Assembly (NCBI RefSeq): GCF_026586675.1
Contig: NZ_JAODIX010000007.1
Coordinates: 1 to 64,000, forward strand
Direction of reading: 5' to 3'
Origin: Halorubrum yunnanense
GTDB lineage: Archaea; Halobacteriota; Halobacteria; Halobacteriales; Haloferacaceae
Length of the DNA stretch: 64,000 nucleotides
Positions 16,834-25,631 of the stretch are shown here, piece by piece (within the stretch, counting starts at the first letter, position 1; the number at the start of each line of letters is the position of its first letter). Made by a program: the position numbers and the translations under genes. The notes under the pieces are model-generated. The model was not told where the DNA came from. It did not search any database and was given only the letters and a program-made list of their open reading frames with translations.

Positions 16834-18294
16834 ATGCAGGAGTTCGACTTCATGGTGATCGGGTCGGGGTCGGGATTGGACGTGGCGAACGCGATGGCCG
16901 GCCGGGGGAACTCGGTCGCGGTCGTCGAGGAGGGACGGCTCGGCGGGACGTGTCTCAACCGCGGCTGTATCCCCTCGAAACAGCTCCTCTACCACGCCGA
17001 CGTCATGGAGACGATCGAGGGCGCGGACGCGTTCGAGATCGACGCCGAGGTGCGCGACGTCGACTTCGCGGAGATCGTCCGGAAAGTGAACGACGACGTG
17101 TCGGGCAGCTCCGAGTCGATCCGAAAGGGGCTCATGTCCTCTGACGCCCACGACCTGTTCTCGGGAACCGGGCGATTCGTCGACGACCGCACGGTCGAAA
17201 TCGTCGACGGTGACGACGAGGGCGCGACGCTCCGGGCGGACACCATCCTCGTCGCCACCGGCACGCGCCCCTCGATCCCCTCGATCGACGGGATCGAGGA
17301 CGTGGAGTATCTCACGAGCACCGAGGCGCTCCGGCTCGAATCGCCGCCGGACCGCCTCGTCATCGTCGGCGGCGGGTACATCGCGGCCGAGCTCGGTCAC
17401 TTCTTCGGAACCTTCGGCAGCGACGTGACGATCGTCGGCCGGCGCGAGCACCTCCTCCCAGAGGCCGACGCAGAGGTCGGCGAGGCGTTTACCGACCGCT
17501 ACGCCGACCGGTTCGACGTGTACGCGGGATACGAGGCCGTCGCGGTCGACGAGGTCCACGGCGAGGTTACCGTCGAGGCCCGGCCGTACCCCGAGGCCGA
17601 CGCGGTGCGGGCGGGCGGCGAGACGGTCGGCGCGCCCGAGGAGGCCGAGGACGTGACCGTCTCGGGCGACGCGCTCTTGGTCGCGGCGGGCCGCCAACCG
17701 AACACGGACGCGCTGAACCTCGACGCGACCGGCGTGAAGACGGATGACGCCGGCTTCGTCGAGACCGACGAGTACCTCCGGACGGACGCCGAGGGCGTGT
17801 GGGCGCTCGGCGACGTGGTCGGCGAGTACCTGCTGAAACACAGCGCGAACCACGAGGCGAAGGCCGTCGTCCGGAACCTGCTCGGCGACGAGCCGGAGCC
17901 GGTCGACTACTCGGCGATGCCGTTCGCCGTCTTCGCCTCGCCCGAGGTCGCCGGCGTCGGGGCGCGCGAGCGGGACCTCCGCGAGGCCGACGCCGAGTAC
18001 GCCACCGGGACCTACGCGTACGACGACACGGCCCGCGGCAGCGCGATGCACGCCGAGGGGTTCGTGAAGGTCCTCATCGATCTGGACGGGAACATCGAGG
18101 GCTGCCATATCATCGGCCCCGAGGCGTCGAACCTGATCGAGGAGGTCGTCGTCGCGATGACCGCCGGCTCGGGGACCGTCGAGGACGTCCGGGACACGGT
18201 CCACATCCACCCCGCGCTCTCCGAGGTCGTCGACCGGGCCTTCTCCGGGCAGTTCTCGCGCAGCGGCGGTCACGACCACGGCCACCAACACTGA
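16834..18294 (+). CDS. Pyridine nucleotide-disulfide oxidoreductase (dihydrolipoyl dehydrogenase-like)
   Basis: 486 aa. FAD-binding VIGSGSGLDVANAMAGRG, redox-active disulfide GGTCLNRGCIPSK (CxxxxC), NAD-binding VIVGGGYIAAELGHFFG, second FAD motif GVWALGDVVGEY, and the C-terminal HIHPALSEVVDRAF His-Glu dyad of the partner subunit are all present. The family includes lipoamide dehydrogenase, mycothione reductase and mercuric reductase; no 2-oxoacid dehydrogenase subunits are nearby, so the substrate is open. The His-rich tail GGHDHGHQH is unusual. Alternative in-frame ATGs lie at 16807 and 16813. Confidence 0.75.
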   Translation: MQEFDFMVIGSGSGLDVANAMAGRGNSVAVVEEGRLGGTCLNRGCIPSKQLLYHADVMETIEGADAFEIDAEVRDVDFAEIVRKVNDDVSGSSESIRKGLMSSDAHDLFSGTGRFVDDRTVEIVDGDDEGATLRADTILVATGTRPSIPSIDGIEDVEYLTSTEALRLESPPDRLVIVGGGYIAAELGHFFGTFGSDVTIVGRREHLLPEADAEVGEAFTDRYADRFDVYAGYEAVAVDEVHGEVTVEARPYPEADAVRAGGETVGAPEEAEDVTVSGDALLVAAGRQPNTDALNLDATGVKTDDAGFVETDEYLRTDAEGVWALGDVVGEYLLKHSANHEAKAVVRNLLGDEPEPVDYSAMPFAVFASPEVAGVGARERDLREADAEYATGTYAYDDTARGSAMHAEGFVKVLIDLDGNIEGCHIIGPEASNLIEEVVVAMTAGSGTVEDVRDTVHIHPALSEVVDRAFSGQFSRSGGHDHGHQH

Positions 18295-18441
18295 GTGGTC
18301 CCGTGGACGCCGAGCGGTACCGCGGACACTGAGGCGGTCGCCGCGTTCGATCGGCATCACCGAGCGCCCGCGAGGTCCCGCGAGAGCATCGCTCGAAGGC
18401 GAGCGTTTACGTCGGCCCGCGCCAACGCCGAACCAACACAC

Positions 18442-20157
18442 ATGGTATCCAGCGACACACGCTCGGTCGGCGAGCTCGAACAGCGCGTCGAGGCGTTCGA
18501 CGCGGCGACGCCGGCCGAGTTGGAGGCGGACGACCGGGCGCGGCTGACCGACGCGCTCGTCGCGCTCGGCGACGCCTACGGCGACCGCGGCGAGTTCGAC
18601 GCGGAGGCCGAGATGATCGCACGGCTGGACCGACTGCGCGGCGCCGGGGACGGCGGCGACGTCGACGTCCACCTCGCGAACGCCCTCGCGAACGCGACGA
18701 GCGTGCGGGGCCGCGACGACGTCTACGAGACCGCGATCGACCCCGATCGGATCGAGGAGTACCGGGAGCGGATCGAGGAGCTGTACGGCCGCCGCCCGGA
18801 GCCAGCGATCGCGGCGCCGCTGGCTCGGGCGACGGCCGAGACGGTCCATGCGAACGGGAAAGGCGGTCGCCGGGATCGGATCGGACCGCTGGTGAAGCGG
18901 CTCGAAGCCGTGTATGACGCCCACTCCGAGCCGGATATCGCCGCCCCGCTGCTGCGGGCGTACGCCCACGCGGAGCTGTATCTCGGCGACGACGGCGCTG
19001 AGGGCGGCGACGCCGACGACGCGGCCCTCGGACGCGATGACTCGGACCCAGGAACCGCGCCGGCCGAGCATGATGCCGGAGGCGACCGCGTGGAGCGCGC
19101 GGAGGAGCTGTTCCGGGTCCACCCGGACGGGGAGGTCGCGGCGGGGCTGGCCGGCGTCCTCGCCGCGCGCACGAACGCGGACGCCGAGCGGACGGACGTG
19201 GCGACGATCGAGGAGCGGATCGGTCGGATCGAGGCGCTCGCCGACCGGTACCCGGCACAGGAGGAGGCGATCGTCCGCTGGCTCCCGGTCGCGACGGCGA
19301 ACGCCGCGCGCGCAAGCTTCGAAGCCGCGGACGTCAGCCGGGTCGAGCACTGGGCGAGCGAGACCGTCGACCGCCACGAACGGCTCTCAACCCCGTCGAG
19401 CGCGACGTGGGCGGCGGTGGCGACGTTCTTCTCCGCGCGGGCGTCCTTCTTCGACGGCGACGTGGAGGCGGGCGAGGCGAAGCTCGAACGCCTCGAGGCG
19501 CTCGAGGAGCGGTACGACAACCCCGTCTTCGCGCACTGGCTCGGCCGGGCGATGTTCGACGCGGCCCGGAGCTACGTGGAGACGGACCGCCCGGAGCCCG
19601 CGCGGGAGATGGTCGACGACCTGTCCGAGTTCGCGGTCGGCCACGAGGACCGCGAGGAGATCGAGGCGGGGCTGGAGGCGCTCCGTTCGCACGCGCCGCA
19701 CCTGTTCGACGACTCGGGCGACTCGGTGGACGGGACTGGCGACTCGGTGGACGAGACTGGCGACTCGGTGGACGAGACTACCGGGCGGCTCGACGCCTCG
19801 GGCGCCGCGACCGAGACGCCGCCGCGGGAAGCCCGCGCGGACGCCGCCGGGCCCGCTGGCACAGACTCGGCCGAGCCCGCGGCTCCGGAGGGCCTCGACG
19901 CGCCCGAGGCCGCCGGCTTGACGGGTCGGGGAGGGGAAGACGCGACCGGCGACGACGCCGACTCCGACCTCCCCGGCTGCGGGAACTGCGGCGAGGACGG
20001 CTGCGGGAACTGCGGGAGCGGCAACGATTTAAAATCCCCGGCGTCCGGCCCGGTGCTCGCCGCCGCGGGGGCGGCCGTCGTCCTCGTCGGCCTCTCCGTC
20101 GCGTACACGCTCTACCGGGCCCAGCGCGTCCTCCGGGACGCGATCGGGCCGTCGTGA
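18442..20157 (+). CDS. Large acidic helical-repeat protein with Cys-rich motif and C-terminal TM anchor
   Basis: 571 aa, no family recognised. Residues 1-410 are Glu/Arg/Ala-rich helices with TPR-like spacing (for example LGDAYGDRGEFDAEAEMI, ARLDRL). A low-complexity linker holds tandem GDSVDET units (near-identical 24-nt repeats at about 19711-19780). A short Cys cluster, two copies of GCGNCG with a third-unit tail (about 19975-20020), is followed by one hydrophobic segment (VLAAAGAAVVLVGLSVAYTLY). The four cysteines look like a metal knuckle next to the membrane. The start at ATG 18442 (MVSSDTRS) avoids a low-complexity extension. Confidence 0.6.
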   Translation: MVSSDTRSVGELEQRVEAFDAATPAELEADDRARLTDALVALGDAYGDRGEFDAEAEMIARLDRLRGAGDGGDVDVHLANALANATSVRGRDDVYETAIDPDRIEEYRERIEELYGRRPEPAIAAPLARATAETVHANGKGGRRDRIGPLVKRLEAVYDAHSEPDIAAPLLRAYAHAELYLGDDGAEGGDADDAALGRDDSDPGTAPAEHDAGGDRVERAEELFRVHPDGEVAAGLAGVLAARTNADAERTDVATIEERIGRIEALADRYPAQEEAIVRWLPVATANAARASFEAADVSRVEHWASETVDRHERLSTPSSATWAAVATFFSARASFFDGDVEAGEAKLERLEALEERYDNPVFAHWLGRAMFDAARSYVETDRPEPAREMVDDLSEFAVGHEDREEIEAGLEALRSHAPHLFDDSGDSVDGTGDSVDETGDSVDETTGRLDASGAATETPPREARADAAGPAGTDSAEPAAPEGLDAPEAAGLTGRGGEDATGDDADSDLPGCGNCGEDGCGNCGSGNDLKSPASGPVLAAAGAAVVLVGLSVAYTLYRAQRVLRDAIGPS

Positions 20158-20413
20158 CGAGGGGCAAAGACGTCTCGCGGCTCGGCGTCGAGCCGGAACG
20201 CATGGCCGACCCTCCGAGCGTTTCCCCCCGTCGCGTCCTGACGGCGTCCGCCGGCGGCGGCGCGCTGGCCGCGCTCGTTCGACGCGAGCGACTGTCCGTG
20301 ACCGTCCCGGGACCGACCCGACCGACAGTGGCACGTGATCGCATGCCGCATCGGCGCCGCGGACACACACCAGCGGGCGGGTTTAGTACGAGTGACGTTT
20401 ATAAGGGACCACG

Positions 20414-20770
20414 ATGGCAAAAGCAGCAATCGTGATTCTTGCCGGCAACGAATCGCACTCTGACTACGGCCGCCTCGCGAACGCGCTGGAGGCCGCGAAG
20501 GAGTTCGCCGAGAACGACGACGACGAGCTCGAACTCATCTTCGACGGCGCTGGGACCCAGTGGATCCCGGAGCTCGAAGAGGAGGAGAGCGACTACCACG
20601 AACTCTACCAGGCGGTCCGCGACGACGCCGCGGTCTGCGACTACTGCTCGGGCGCGTTCGGCGTCGAAGACGCCGTCGCCGACTCGGGACTCGTCACCCT
20701 CGCCGAGTACGACGGGCACCCGAGCGTTCGCTCGCTCGTTGACGACGACTACGAGATCATCACGTTCTAA
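20414..20770 (+). CDS. DsrE-family protein
   Basis: 118 aa. AAIVILAGNESHSDYGRLAN at the N-terminus, ELELIFDGAGTQW in the middle and VCDYCSGAFGVEDAV fit the DsrE/DsrF-like alpha/beta fold. These proteins take part in sulfur relay or small-molecule redox chemistry; two cysteines (CDYC) are candidates for the active thiol. Function in haloarchaea is unproven. It converges on the SDR gene. The start at ATG 20414 gives the family-typical N-terminus. Confidence 0.75.
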   Translation: MAKAAIVILAGNESHSDYGRLANALEAAKEFAENDDDELELIFDGAGTQWIPELEEEESDYHELYQAVRDDAAVCDYCSGAFGVEDAVADSGLVTLAEYDGHPSVRSLVDDDYEIITF

Positions 20771-20813
20771 GCCGGTCGCGGTTTTAAACCCCCTGAACCG
20801 TCGGTCCTCGGTC

Positions 20814-21533
20814 TCAGATAAACTCGGAGGGGTTCGGGCCGTTCGTGACGTGGACCTCAAACGGCTGCGTACCGACGTCGTCGCGCTCCACGAGGTGCCA
20901 GTAGGTCTCGGCGAGCTCGTCGGGATCGAGGAGCGTCTCCCCCTCGCGATCCGGGTCGCGCTCGCGGGCGCCGGGCGAGTCGATCTGGCCGTCGATCACG
21001 ACGTGCGCGACGTGGACGCCCTCGGGACCGAACTCCTGTGCGATGTCCATCGCCATCCCCCGGGCGGCGAACTTCGCGGCCGTGAACCCGACGGCGCCGC
21101 CGCGGCTCCGCACCGCCGAGGTCGCGCCGGTGAAGATCACCGTGCCGCCGCCGGTCCCAAGCATGTCGCCGACCGCTTCCTGCGAGCAGACGAACGCGCC
21201 GCGGCCGTTGACGGCCCACGCCTCCTCGAACGCCTCGACGTCCGTGTCCATCAGCCCGGTCCACGACGCGGCGCTCGCGTGGTTGACGAGGACGTCGACC
21301 GGCCCGAACGCCTCTCGCACCGCCTCGAAGCCGTCTCGGATCGCCTCTGCGTCGGTCAGGTCCGTCGTGACCGCCAACCCCTCCCCAGGGTCGGGGAGGT
21401 CGGCGGCGAGCTCTTCGATGTAGTCAGTCGAGCGGGCGAACAGGGCCACCCGACACCCCTCCGCCGCGAGTTTCCGCGCGAGCGACTCCCCGAGCCCCGG
21501 GCCGACGCCGGCGACGACTGCCGTGCGAGTCAT
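20814..21533 (-). CDS. Short-chain dehydrogenase/reductase (SDR)
   Basis: 239 aa. The N-terminal AVVAGVGPGLGESLARKL is the TGxxxGxG-type cofactor loop; DVLVNHASAASW replaces the usual NNAG. The catalytic Ser is in VIFTGATSAVRSRGG, but the YxxxK position reads VGFTAAKFAARG: the Lys is present while Tyr is replaced by Phe. Catalysis is therefore uncertain. SDRs of this shape are common, with unknown substrates in haloarchaea. Confidence 0.7.
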   Translation of the reverse strand: MTRTAVVAGVGPGLGESLARKLAAEGCRVALFARSTDYIEELAADLPDPGEGLAVTTDLTDAEAIRDGFEAVREAFGPVDVLVNHASAASWTGLMDTDVEAFEEAWAVNGRGAFVCSQEAVGDMLGTGGGTVIFTGATSAVRSRGGAVGFTAAKFAARGMAMDIAQEFGPEGVHVAHVVIDGQIDSPGARERDPDREGETLLDPDELAETYWHLVERDDVGTQPFEVHVTNGPNPSEFI

Positions 21534-21608
21534 ACCCGCGTTACGAACCGCCGGGTGAAAACTGTGTGTTTGGCGGAGGAAGTGGCGTCGCTCAGGGCCG
21601 CGTCGGCT

Positions 21609-21914
21609 TCAGGGCTCCCGCCCGTCGACGGGTCGCTCCGTCGAGGGCGGGGCCACCCGTTCGAGCGGGTGGCCGCGGGACGTCGCCCCGTCGAGCCTGA
21701 CGATCTGCCACCCGTCGCCGCGACACCGGACCGGTTCGAGGACGGCCGTGACGGTGTCACCGCGGCCGAGTTCCCCGAGCCGCTCGCGGGCCGTCTCGCT
21801 CGCGTCGACGACCTGGTATGTCCGGCCGTCGGCGCCGTACAGCAACACCGCTCCGTCGCGATTCGGTTCCGCCGCGAGCGTGCACCGTCGCCGAATCTCG
21901 TCTGTGGCCCCCAT
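21609..21914 (-). CDS. Hypothetical small haloarchaeal protein
   Basis: 101 aa, soluble. The sequence has a beta-rich centre (AVLLYGADGRTYQVVDASE, DTVTAVLEPVRCRGDGWQIV) that resembles a small barrel-like domain. No family recognised with confidence. ATG 21914 (MGATDEIRRR) is chosen; another ATG lies three codons upstream. Standalone. Confidence 0.5.
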   Translation of the reverse strand: MGATDEIRRRCTLAAEPNRDGAVLLYGADGRTYQVVDASETARERLGELGRGDTVTAVLEPVRCRGDGWQIVRLDGATSRGHPLERVAPPSTERPVDGREP

Positions 21915-22035
21915 CGCCGACACGTACGCGTAACGCTGGAATAAAACGAACTATGAGGCCGCTGTACGGCGACGGAGGGCTATTGAGCGCTACCGAGGCC
22001 GAGGTCAGACGCGGCCGCGACTGCCCGGACCGAGT

Positions 22036-23529
22036 TCACTCGCTCGCCGCGGCCGCCCGGAGCTCCGGGAAGTACCGGCCGTGGAAGTCGAACGGGAGCG
22101 CGTGCGGCAGCGTCGCTCGGGCGCGCTCCGCGAGCGTCTCGCCGTCGAGGACGAGCAGGCGCGAGCGGTCGGCGTCGACGTCGAGCGCGACCGTGAGCAC
22201 GACGCCGTCGTCCTCGCGCTCGCCGTCGGGCGCCGGGACGAATATCGGCTCGCCGAAGTAGTCGCCGCCCTCGTCGAAGGTCTCCGTCGTCCCCGTCTCC
22301 GCGTCCAGTTTCACGACCCGCCGCGCCCACTCGGTCACCGGCGTGTCCATGCCCATCGCGTAGACGTATCGGTGTTCGCGACACCACCGCGCGGGCGACG
22401 CGGTCGGTAGCGCGCTGCCGGCGTCGGACAGCGTCTCACGCGACACCGACGCGTCGCCGGGGGCGTATCTGCTCGCGCCGCCGGGAGCCCCGAGGTCGAC
22501 GGTGAACCGCTCGATCCGGCCGACCATGGTGCCCATCTCCCCGGCGCGGACGTTCTCCAAGTAGAGCGAGTCGATCGCGGTCGCGTCCGGGATCGTCTCC
22601 AAGTCGAAGACGATCTCAGTCCCGCCGCCCCGCTCGAAGGCGTTGACGTGGTGGAAACCGAAGAGGGGGTCCGCGGTCGGCTCCGCGACCACGTCGCCCG
22701 TCGTCCGGTCCACCACGACGACCCGGGTCCCGCGCTCCGGCTCCCACTCGAACTGCTCGATGAACGGGGGCTGTCGCCCCGGCTTCAGGAACCGGCGCGG
22801 GTCGAGCCGGAGCGGGAACTCCGTCAGCACGACGTACCGCGGCGTGAGCGCGAAGCTGTGCATATACGCCGGCCGGTCGGTCTCGACGCTGCCGACGTGG
22901 CGCCGGTCCCCGTCAGGGGTCCACGCGGTGACGTGATACCGACTGGTGCGCCCGAAATCGGTGTCGACGGTGACGAGCGCGCCGGTCGCCGGGTCGCGCT
23001 TGAAGTGGGCACAGGAGAGCTGGCCGCTGGGCGCGTCGCCGTCGCGGTCGACGTGACCCGTCGTCGTGAGCGTGCTCGGGTCGAACTCGACGCCGCGCGG
23101 CGACTCGGTCAGCGCCACGTACGCGTCACCGATCCGCTCGGCGACGATGTTCGCGTTGTCGTACGGCTCGGCGAGGAACGTCGACAGCCGCGAGCGGAGC
23201 GTCGTCTCGCCGGTCGCGAACCCGCCCTCGAACTCGCCGCTCGTCGCCGCCTCGTACGCGTCGGTCCGCAGGAACCGGTTGCGGTAGTGGACGGCGTCGC
23301 CGTCGCCGCCCGCTGCCCTCCCGCCGCCGTCCCCCGGATCGAAGGTGAACCGGTACAGCATCGCCAGCCCGTCGAACCAGTGGTCCACGTCGCTCCCGTC
23401 CGGGAACGAGAACGCCCCGGGGCCGTTCCGGACCAGGCTCCCGCGGAGCCACGGGGGTAGGCCCCCCTCGACCGAGATCGACGCGGCGGTCTCCTCGCGG
23501 ATCGAGTGGAACCCGATGTGCGAATCCAT
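22036..23529 (-). CDS. Carotenoid oxygenase (retinal/apocarotenoid forming)
   Basis: 497 aa, full length for the RPE65/CCD seven-bladed propeller family. The N-terminal LPPWLRGSLVRNGPGAFSF is diagnostic. Four histidines suited to the Fe(II) centre are visible: SCAHFKRDPAT, YMHSFALTPRYVV, LFGFHHVNAFERG and FDFHGRYFPEL. These enzymes cleave carotenoid double bonds with O2. In haloarchaea the product could be retinal for rhodopsins, although that role is usually given to Brp/Blh proteins; the exact cleavage site is unknown. Confidence 0.85.
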   Translation of the reverse strand: MDSHIGFHSIREETAASISVEGGLPPWLRGSLVRNGPGAFSFPDGSDVDHWFDGLAMLYRFTFDPGDGGGRAAGGDGDAVHYRNRFLRTDAYEAATSGEFEGGFATGETTLRSRLSTFLAEPYDNANIVAERIGDAYVALTESPRGVEFDPSTLTTTGHVDRDGDAPSGQLSCAHFKRDPATGALVTVDTDFGRTSRYHVTAWTPDGDRRHVGSVETDRPAYMHSFALTPRYVVLTEFPLRLDPRRFLKPGRQPPFIEQFEWEPERGTRVVVVDRTTGDVVAEPTADPLFGFHHVNAFERGGGTEIVFDLETIPDATAIDSLYLENVRAGEMGTMVGRIERFTVDLGAPGGASRYAPGDASVSRETLSDAGSALPTASPARWCREHRYVYAMGMDTPVTEWARRVVKLDAETGTTETFDEGGDYFGEPIFVPAPDGEREDDGVVLTVALDVDADRSRLLVLDGETLAERARATLPHALPFDFHGRYFPELRAAAASE

Positions 23530-23580
23530 GGCATCTTTTGGGGACGCGGCGGGCTAAGGTCTGACGGCGACCCGGACGAC

Positions 23581-24009
23581 TCACGCCGGATCGGCGTCGA
23601 CGACGGTCGAGATCCGGGCGTTCTCCTTGAGCCGGATCCCGGCGCCGCCGACCGACAACGGAACCCGCGGGAGCGCCGTGACGCGGAGTGTGGGGTGAAA
23701 GGCACCCCGCTCCAGCAGGGCGTCCCGCGTCTGGACGGTGAACCGCAGGTCGGCCTCGGCGATCGACTCGTTGTAGTCGACGAGGTACGTCCCCGGGTCG
23801 AGCGACCACCACTCGTACTCGTCGTCCGGGGACCGCTTCTCGCGCTCGTGCGGCTCGGTGGCGGCGGCCTCGAGCTCGCCCCCGCCGAAGTCGACGCGCC
23901 CCGGACCGGTCACCTCGTAGACCTCGGCGACCGTCAGGTCGACGCTGCTCCCCTCGCTCTGCGTCGGTTCGTGGACGAGTCCGTCGATGTGGGTCGAGTA
24001 CGGAGACAT
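23581..24009 (-). CDS. dCTP deaminase/dUTPase family protein
   Basis: 142 aa. SSVDLTVAEVYEVTGPGRVDF and LDPGTYLVDYNESI resemble the dUTPase/Dcd fold, and the late GAGIRLKENARISTV occupies the position of the conserved substrate-binding strand. The protein is shorter than typical Dcd enzymes and lacks an obvious full set of dUTPase motifs, so activity is uncertain. Monocistronic; its start is ATG 24009. Confidence 0.65.
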   Translation of the reverse strand: MSPYSTHIDGLVHEPTQSEGSSVDLTVAEVYEVTGPGRVDFGGGELEAAATEPHEREKRSPDDEYEWWSLDPGTYLVDYNESIAEADLRFTVQTRDALLERGAFHPTLRVTALPRVPLSVGGAGIRLKENARISTVVDADPA

Positions 24010-24195
24010 TCGCGGACCGCTACCGGCCGGAGCGACCTAAAAGCCCGTGCCGACGGTCGGCGCTCCGAGCCGGCCGACCGGCGCCGGCCTGCCACACGTA
24101 CAGCGCGTCGACGACGTACTCGGGCGCGGCCGCGAGCACCGCAAGCACCGCGATCGCGAACGCCGACCGCTTGAAGGCCGGAGAAGTCGAGAAAA

Positions 24196-24270
24196 TGGGT
24201 TGGGGCGGATTTGAACCGCCGGCCTCCTCCATGTCAAGGAGGTGTCATAACCGGACTAGACTACCAACCC
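24196..24270 (-). tRNA. tRNA-Val(GAC)
   Basis: 75-nt cloverleaf on the minus strand. The 7-bp acceptor stem GGGTTGG/CCAACCC is perfect; the anticodon stem-loop has CCTCC/GGAGG around the loop TTGACAT, giving anticodon GAC (Val). The T-arm GGCGG-TTCAAATC-CCGCC is canonical, and the discriminator is A. CCA is not encoded; the gene is followed directly by TTTTC, which can terminate transcription. No intron. Confidence 0.95.
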
Positions 24271-24447
24271 GAGGGGGCTTACTGACGCGTCTCGTCGTAT
24301 CCGGGGGATGTAATTGAACCTTTCGTTTCGACCGGCGACGGCGCGGTGCGGTCCCGCGATTGCCCGCCGGGCTCGCACGGGGATGACGCGCCGCGTGGCG
24401 GGCTCCCTCCGGTCGCGACGTGCTCGCCGCGGTCGGCTTTCGACCGC

Positions 24448-24454
24448 TTTTACT
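24448..24454 (+). promoter_or_regulatory. TATA-like box of the M24-like gene
   Basis: TTTTACT centred 26 nt before ATG 24477, supporting this start over the upstream in-frame start at 24420. Confidence 0.45.
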
Positions 24455-24476
24455 GGATCGGGGAGAGTCGGTTGGT

Positions 24477-25613
24477 ATGGTCGACCTCGCCGCCCGCACC
24501 GACAGGCTCGACGCGTACCTCGACGAGCGCGGGCTCGAAGCGGTCTGGTTCGCCAAGCCGAACGGGTTCGCGTGGCTCACCGGCGGCGACAACGCCGTCG
24601 ACGACGACGCCGACGTCGGCGTCGCCGCGGCCGGCTACGACGGCGCGCTCCGCGCGATCACGGACAACGTCGAGGCGGAGCGACTCGCGGACGAGGAGCT
24701 CCCCGACGCGGCCGCCGTCGAGTCCTTTCCGTGGCACGCCCACTCGCTGGCCGACGCCGTCGCGGAGCGCTCCCCCGCCCCGGCCGCCGCCGACTTCGAC
24801 GTGCCGGGCTTCGAGCGCGCCGACGCGAGTCGGCTTCGCCAGCCCCTCACCGACGACGACGTCGAGCGCTACCGCGAGCTCGGCCGGGAGGCCGCGGCGG
24901 CGGTCGAGACCGTCTGCCGCAACCTCGAGCCCGAGGACCCCGAGTACGAGGTCGCCGCCGGGATCGACATCTCGCTCGCCTCGCGCGACGTCGACACCCC
25001 CGTTGTGCTCGTCGGGGGCGCGGAGCGCGCGCAGCGGTTCCGCCACTACACCCCGAGCGACGCGACCCTCGGCGACTACGCGCTTGTCTCCGTCACGGCC
25101 GAGCGCGCGGGGCTCTACGCCTCCCTGACGCGGACCGTCGCCTTCGACGCGCCCGACTGGCTGGAGGAGCGTCACCGCGCCGCGGCCCGCGTCGAGGCGA
25201 CCGCGCTCGCGGCGACCGAAGCCGCGGCCGCTGGCGAGCTGACGGGCGAGGTCGACGGCGCGGACGCCGCCCCCGACACCGCCGGCGACGTCTTCGAGGC
25301 GATCCGCGAGGCGTACGCCGCGGTCGGCTTCGCCGACGAGTGGGAGAACCACCACCAGGGCGGGGCCGCCGGGTTCGCGGGCCGCGAGTGGTTCGCGGCG
25401 CCCGGGAGCGACGAGCCGGTCCGGCGGCCGATGGGCTACGCGTGGAATCCGACCGTGCGGGGGACGAAAAGCGAGGACACGCACCTCGTCGCCCCCGACT
25501 TCACCGAGACGCTGACGAAGACGGGCCAGTGGCCGACCCACGAGGTCGAGCCGGTCGACGTCGACGGGATCTCGACTGAGCCGCGAGAGCTGTCGGCGCC
25601 GGTCATCCGGTAG
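24477..25613 (+). CDS. M24 (aminopeptidase P-like) homologue with degenerate metal site
   Basis: 378 aa. The N-terminal creatinase-like domain (LDAYLDERGLEAVWFAKPNGF) and the C-terminal pita-bread scaffold of M24 are visible. However, in the stretch GDYALVSVTAERAGLYASLTRT, the two Asp ligands expected before and within the YxSDxTRT motif are Val and Leu, and the first of the two late Glu ligands appears as Asn in WNPTVRGTKSEDT. The His region is ENHHQGGAAGF. It therefore looks like a pseudo-peptidase or an enzyme with another mechanism. Possible substrate-binding role only. Confidence 0.7.
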   Translation: MVDLAARTDRLDAYLDERGLEAVWFAKPNGFAWLTGGDNAVDDDADVGVAAAGYDGALRAITDNVEAERLADEELPDAAAVESFPWHAHSLADAVAERSPAPAAADFDVPGFERADASRLRQPLTDDDVERYRELGREAAAAVETVCRNLEPEDPEYEVAAGIDISLASRDVDTPVVLVGGAERAQRFRHYTPSDATLGDYALVSVTAERAGLYASLTRTVAFDAPDWLEERHRAAARVEATALAATEAAAAGELTGEVDGADAAPDTAGDVFEAIREAYAAVGFADEWENHHQGGAAGFAGREWFAAPGSDEPVRRPMGYAWNPTVRGTKSEDTHLVAPDFTETLTKTGQWPTHEVEPVDVDGISTEPRELSAPVIR

Positions 25614-25631
25614 TCGACGGCGTGAGGCCGA

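Noticed and set aside
16699-19377. 892-aa minus-strand open frame
   Set aside because: Antisense to the clearly recognisable disulfide oxidoreductase and its neighbour; no family motifs.
20398-20405. TTTATAAG as TATA box of the DsrE gene
   Set aside because: It is only about 10 nt from the ATG, so transcription would begin inside the gene; an earlier TTTAGTA (20382) is better placed.
20202-20435. Small Arg/Pro-rich ORF before the DsrE gene
   Set aside because: It overlaps the DsrE start, has shadow-like composition and no promoter of its own.
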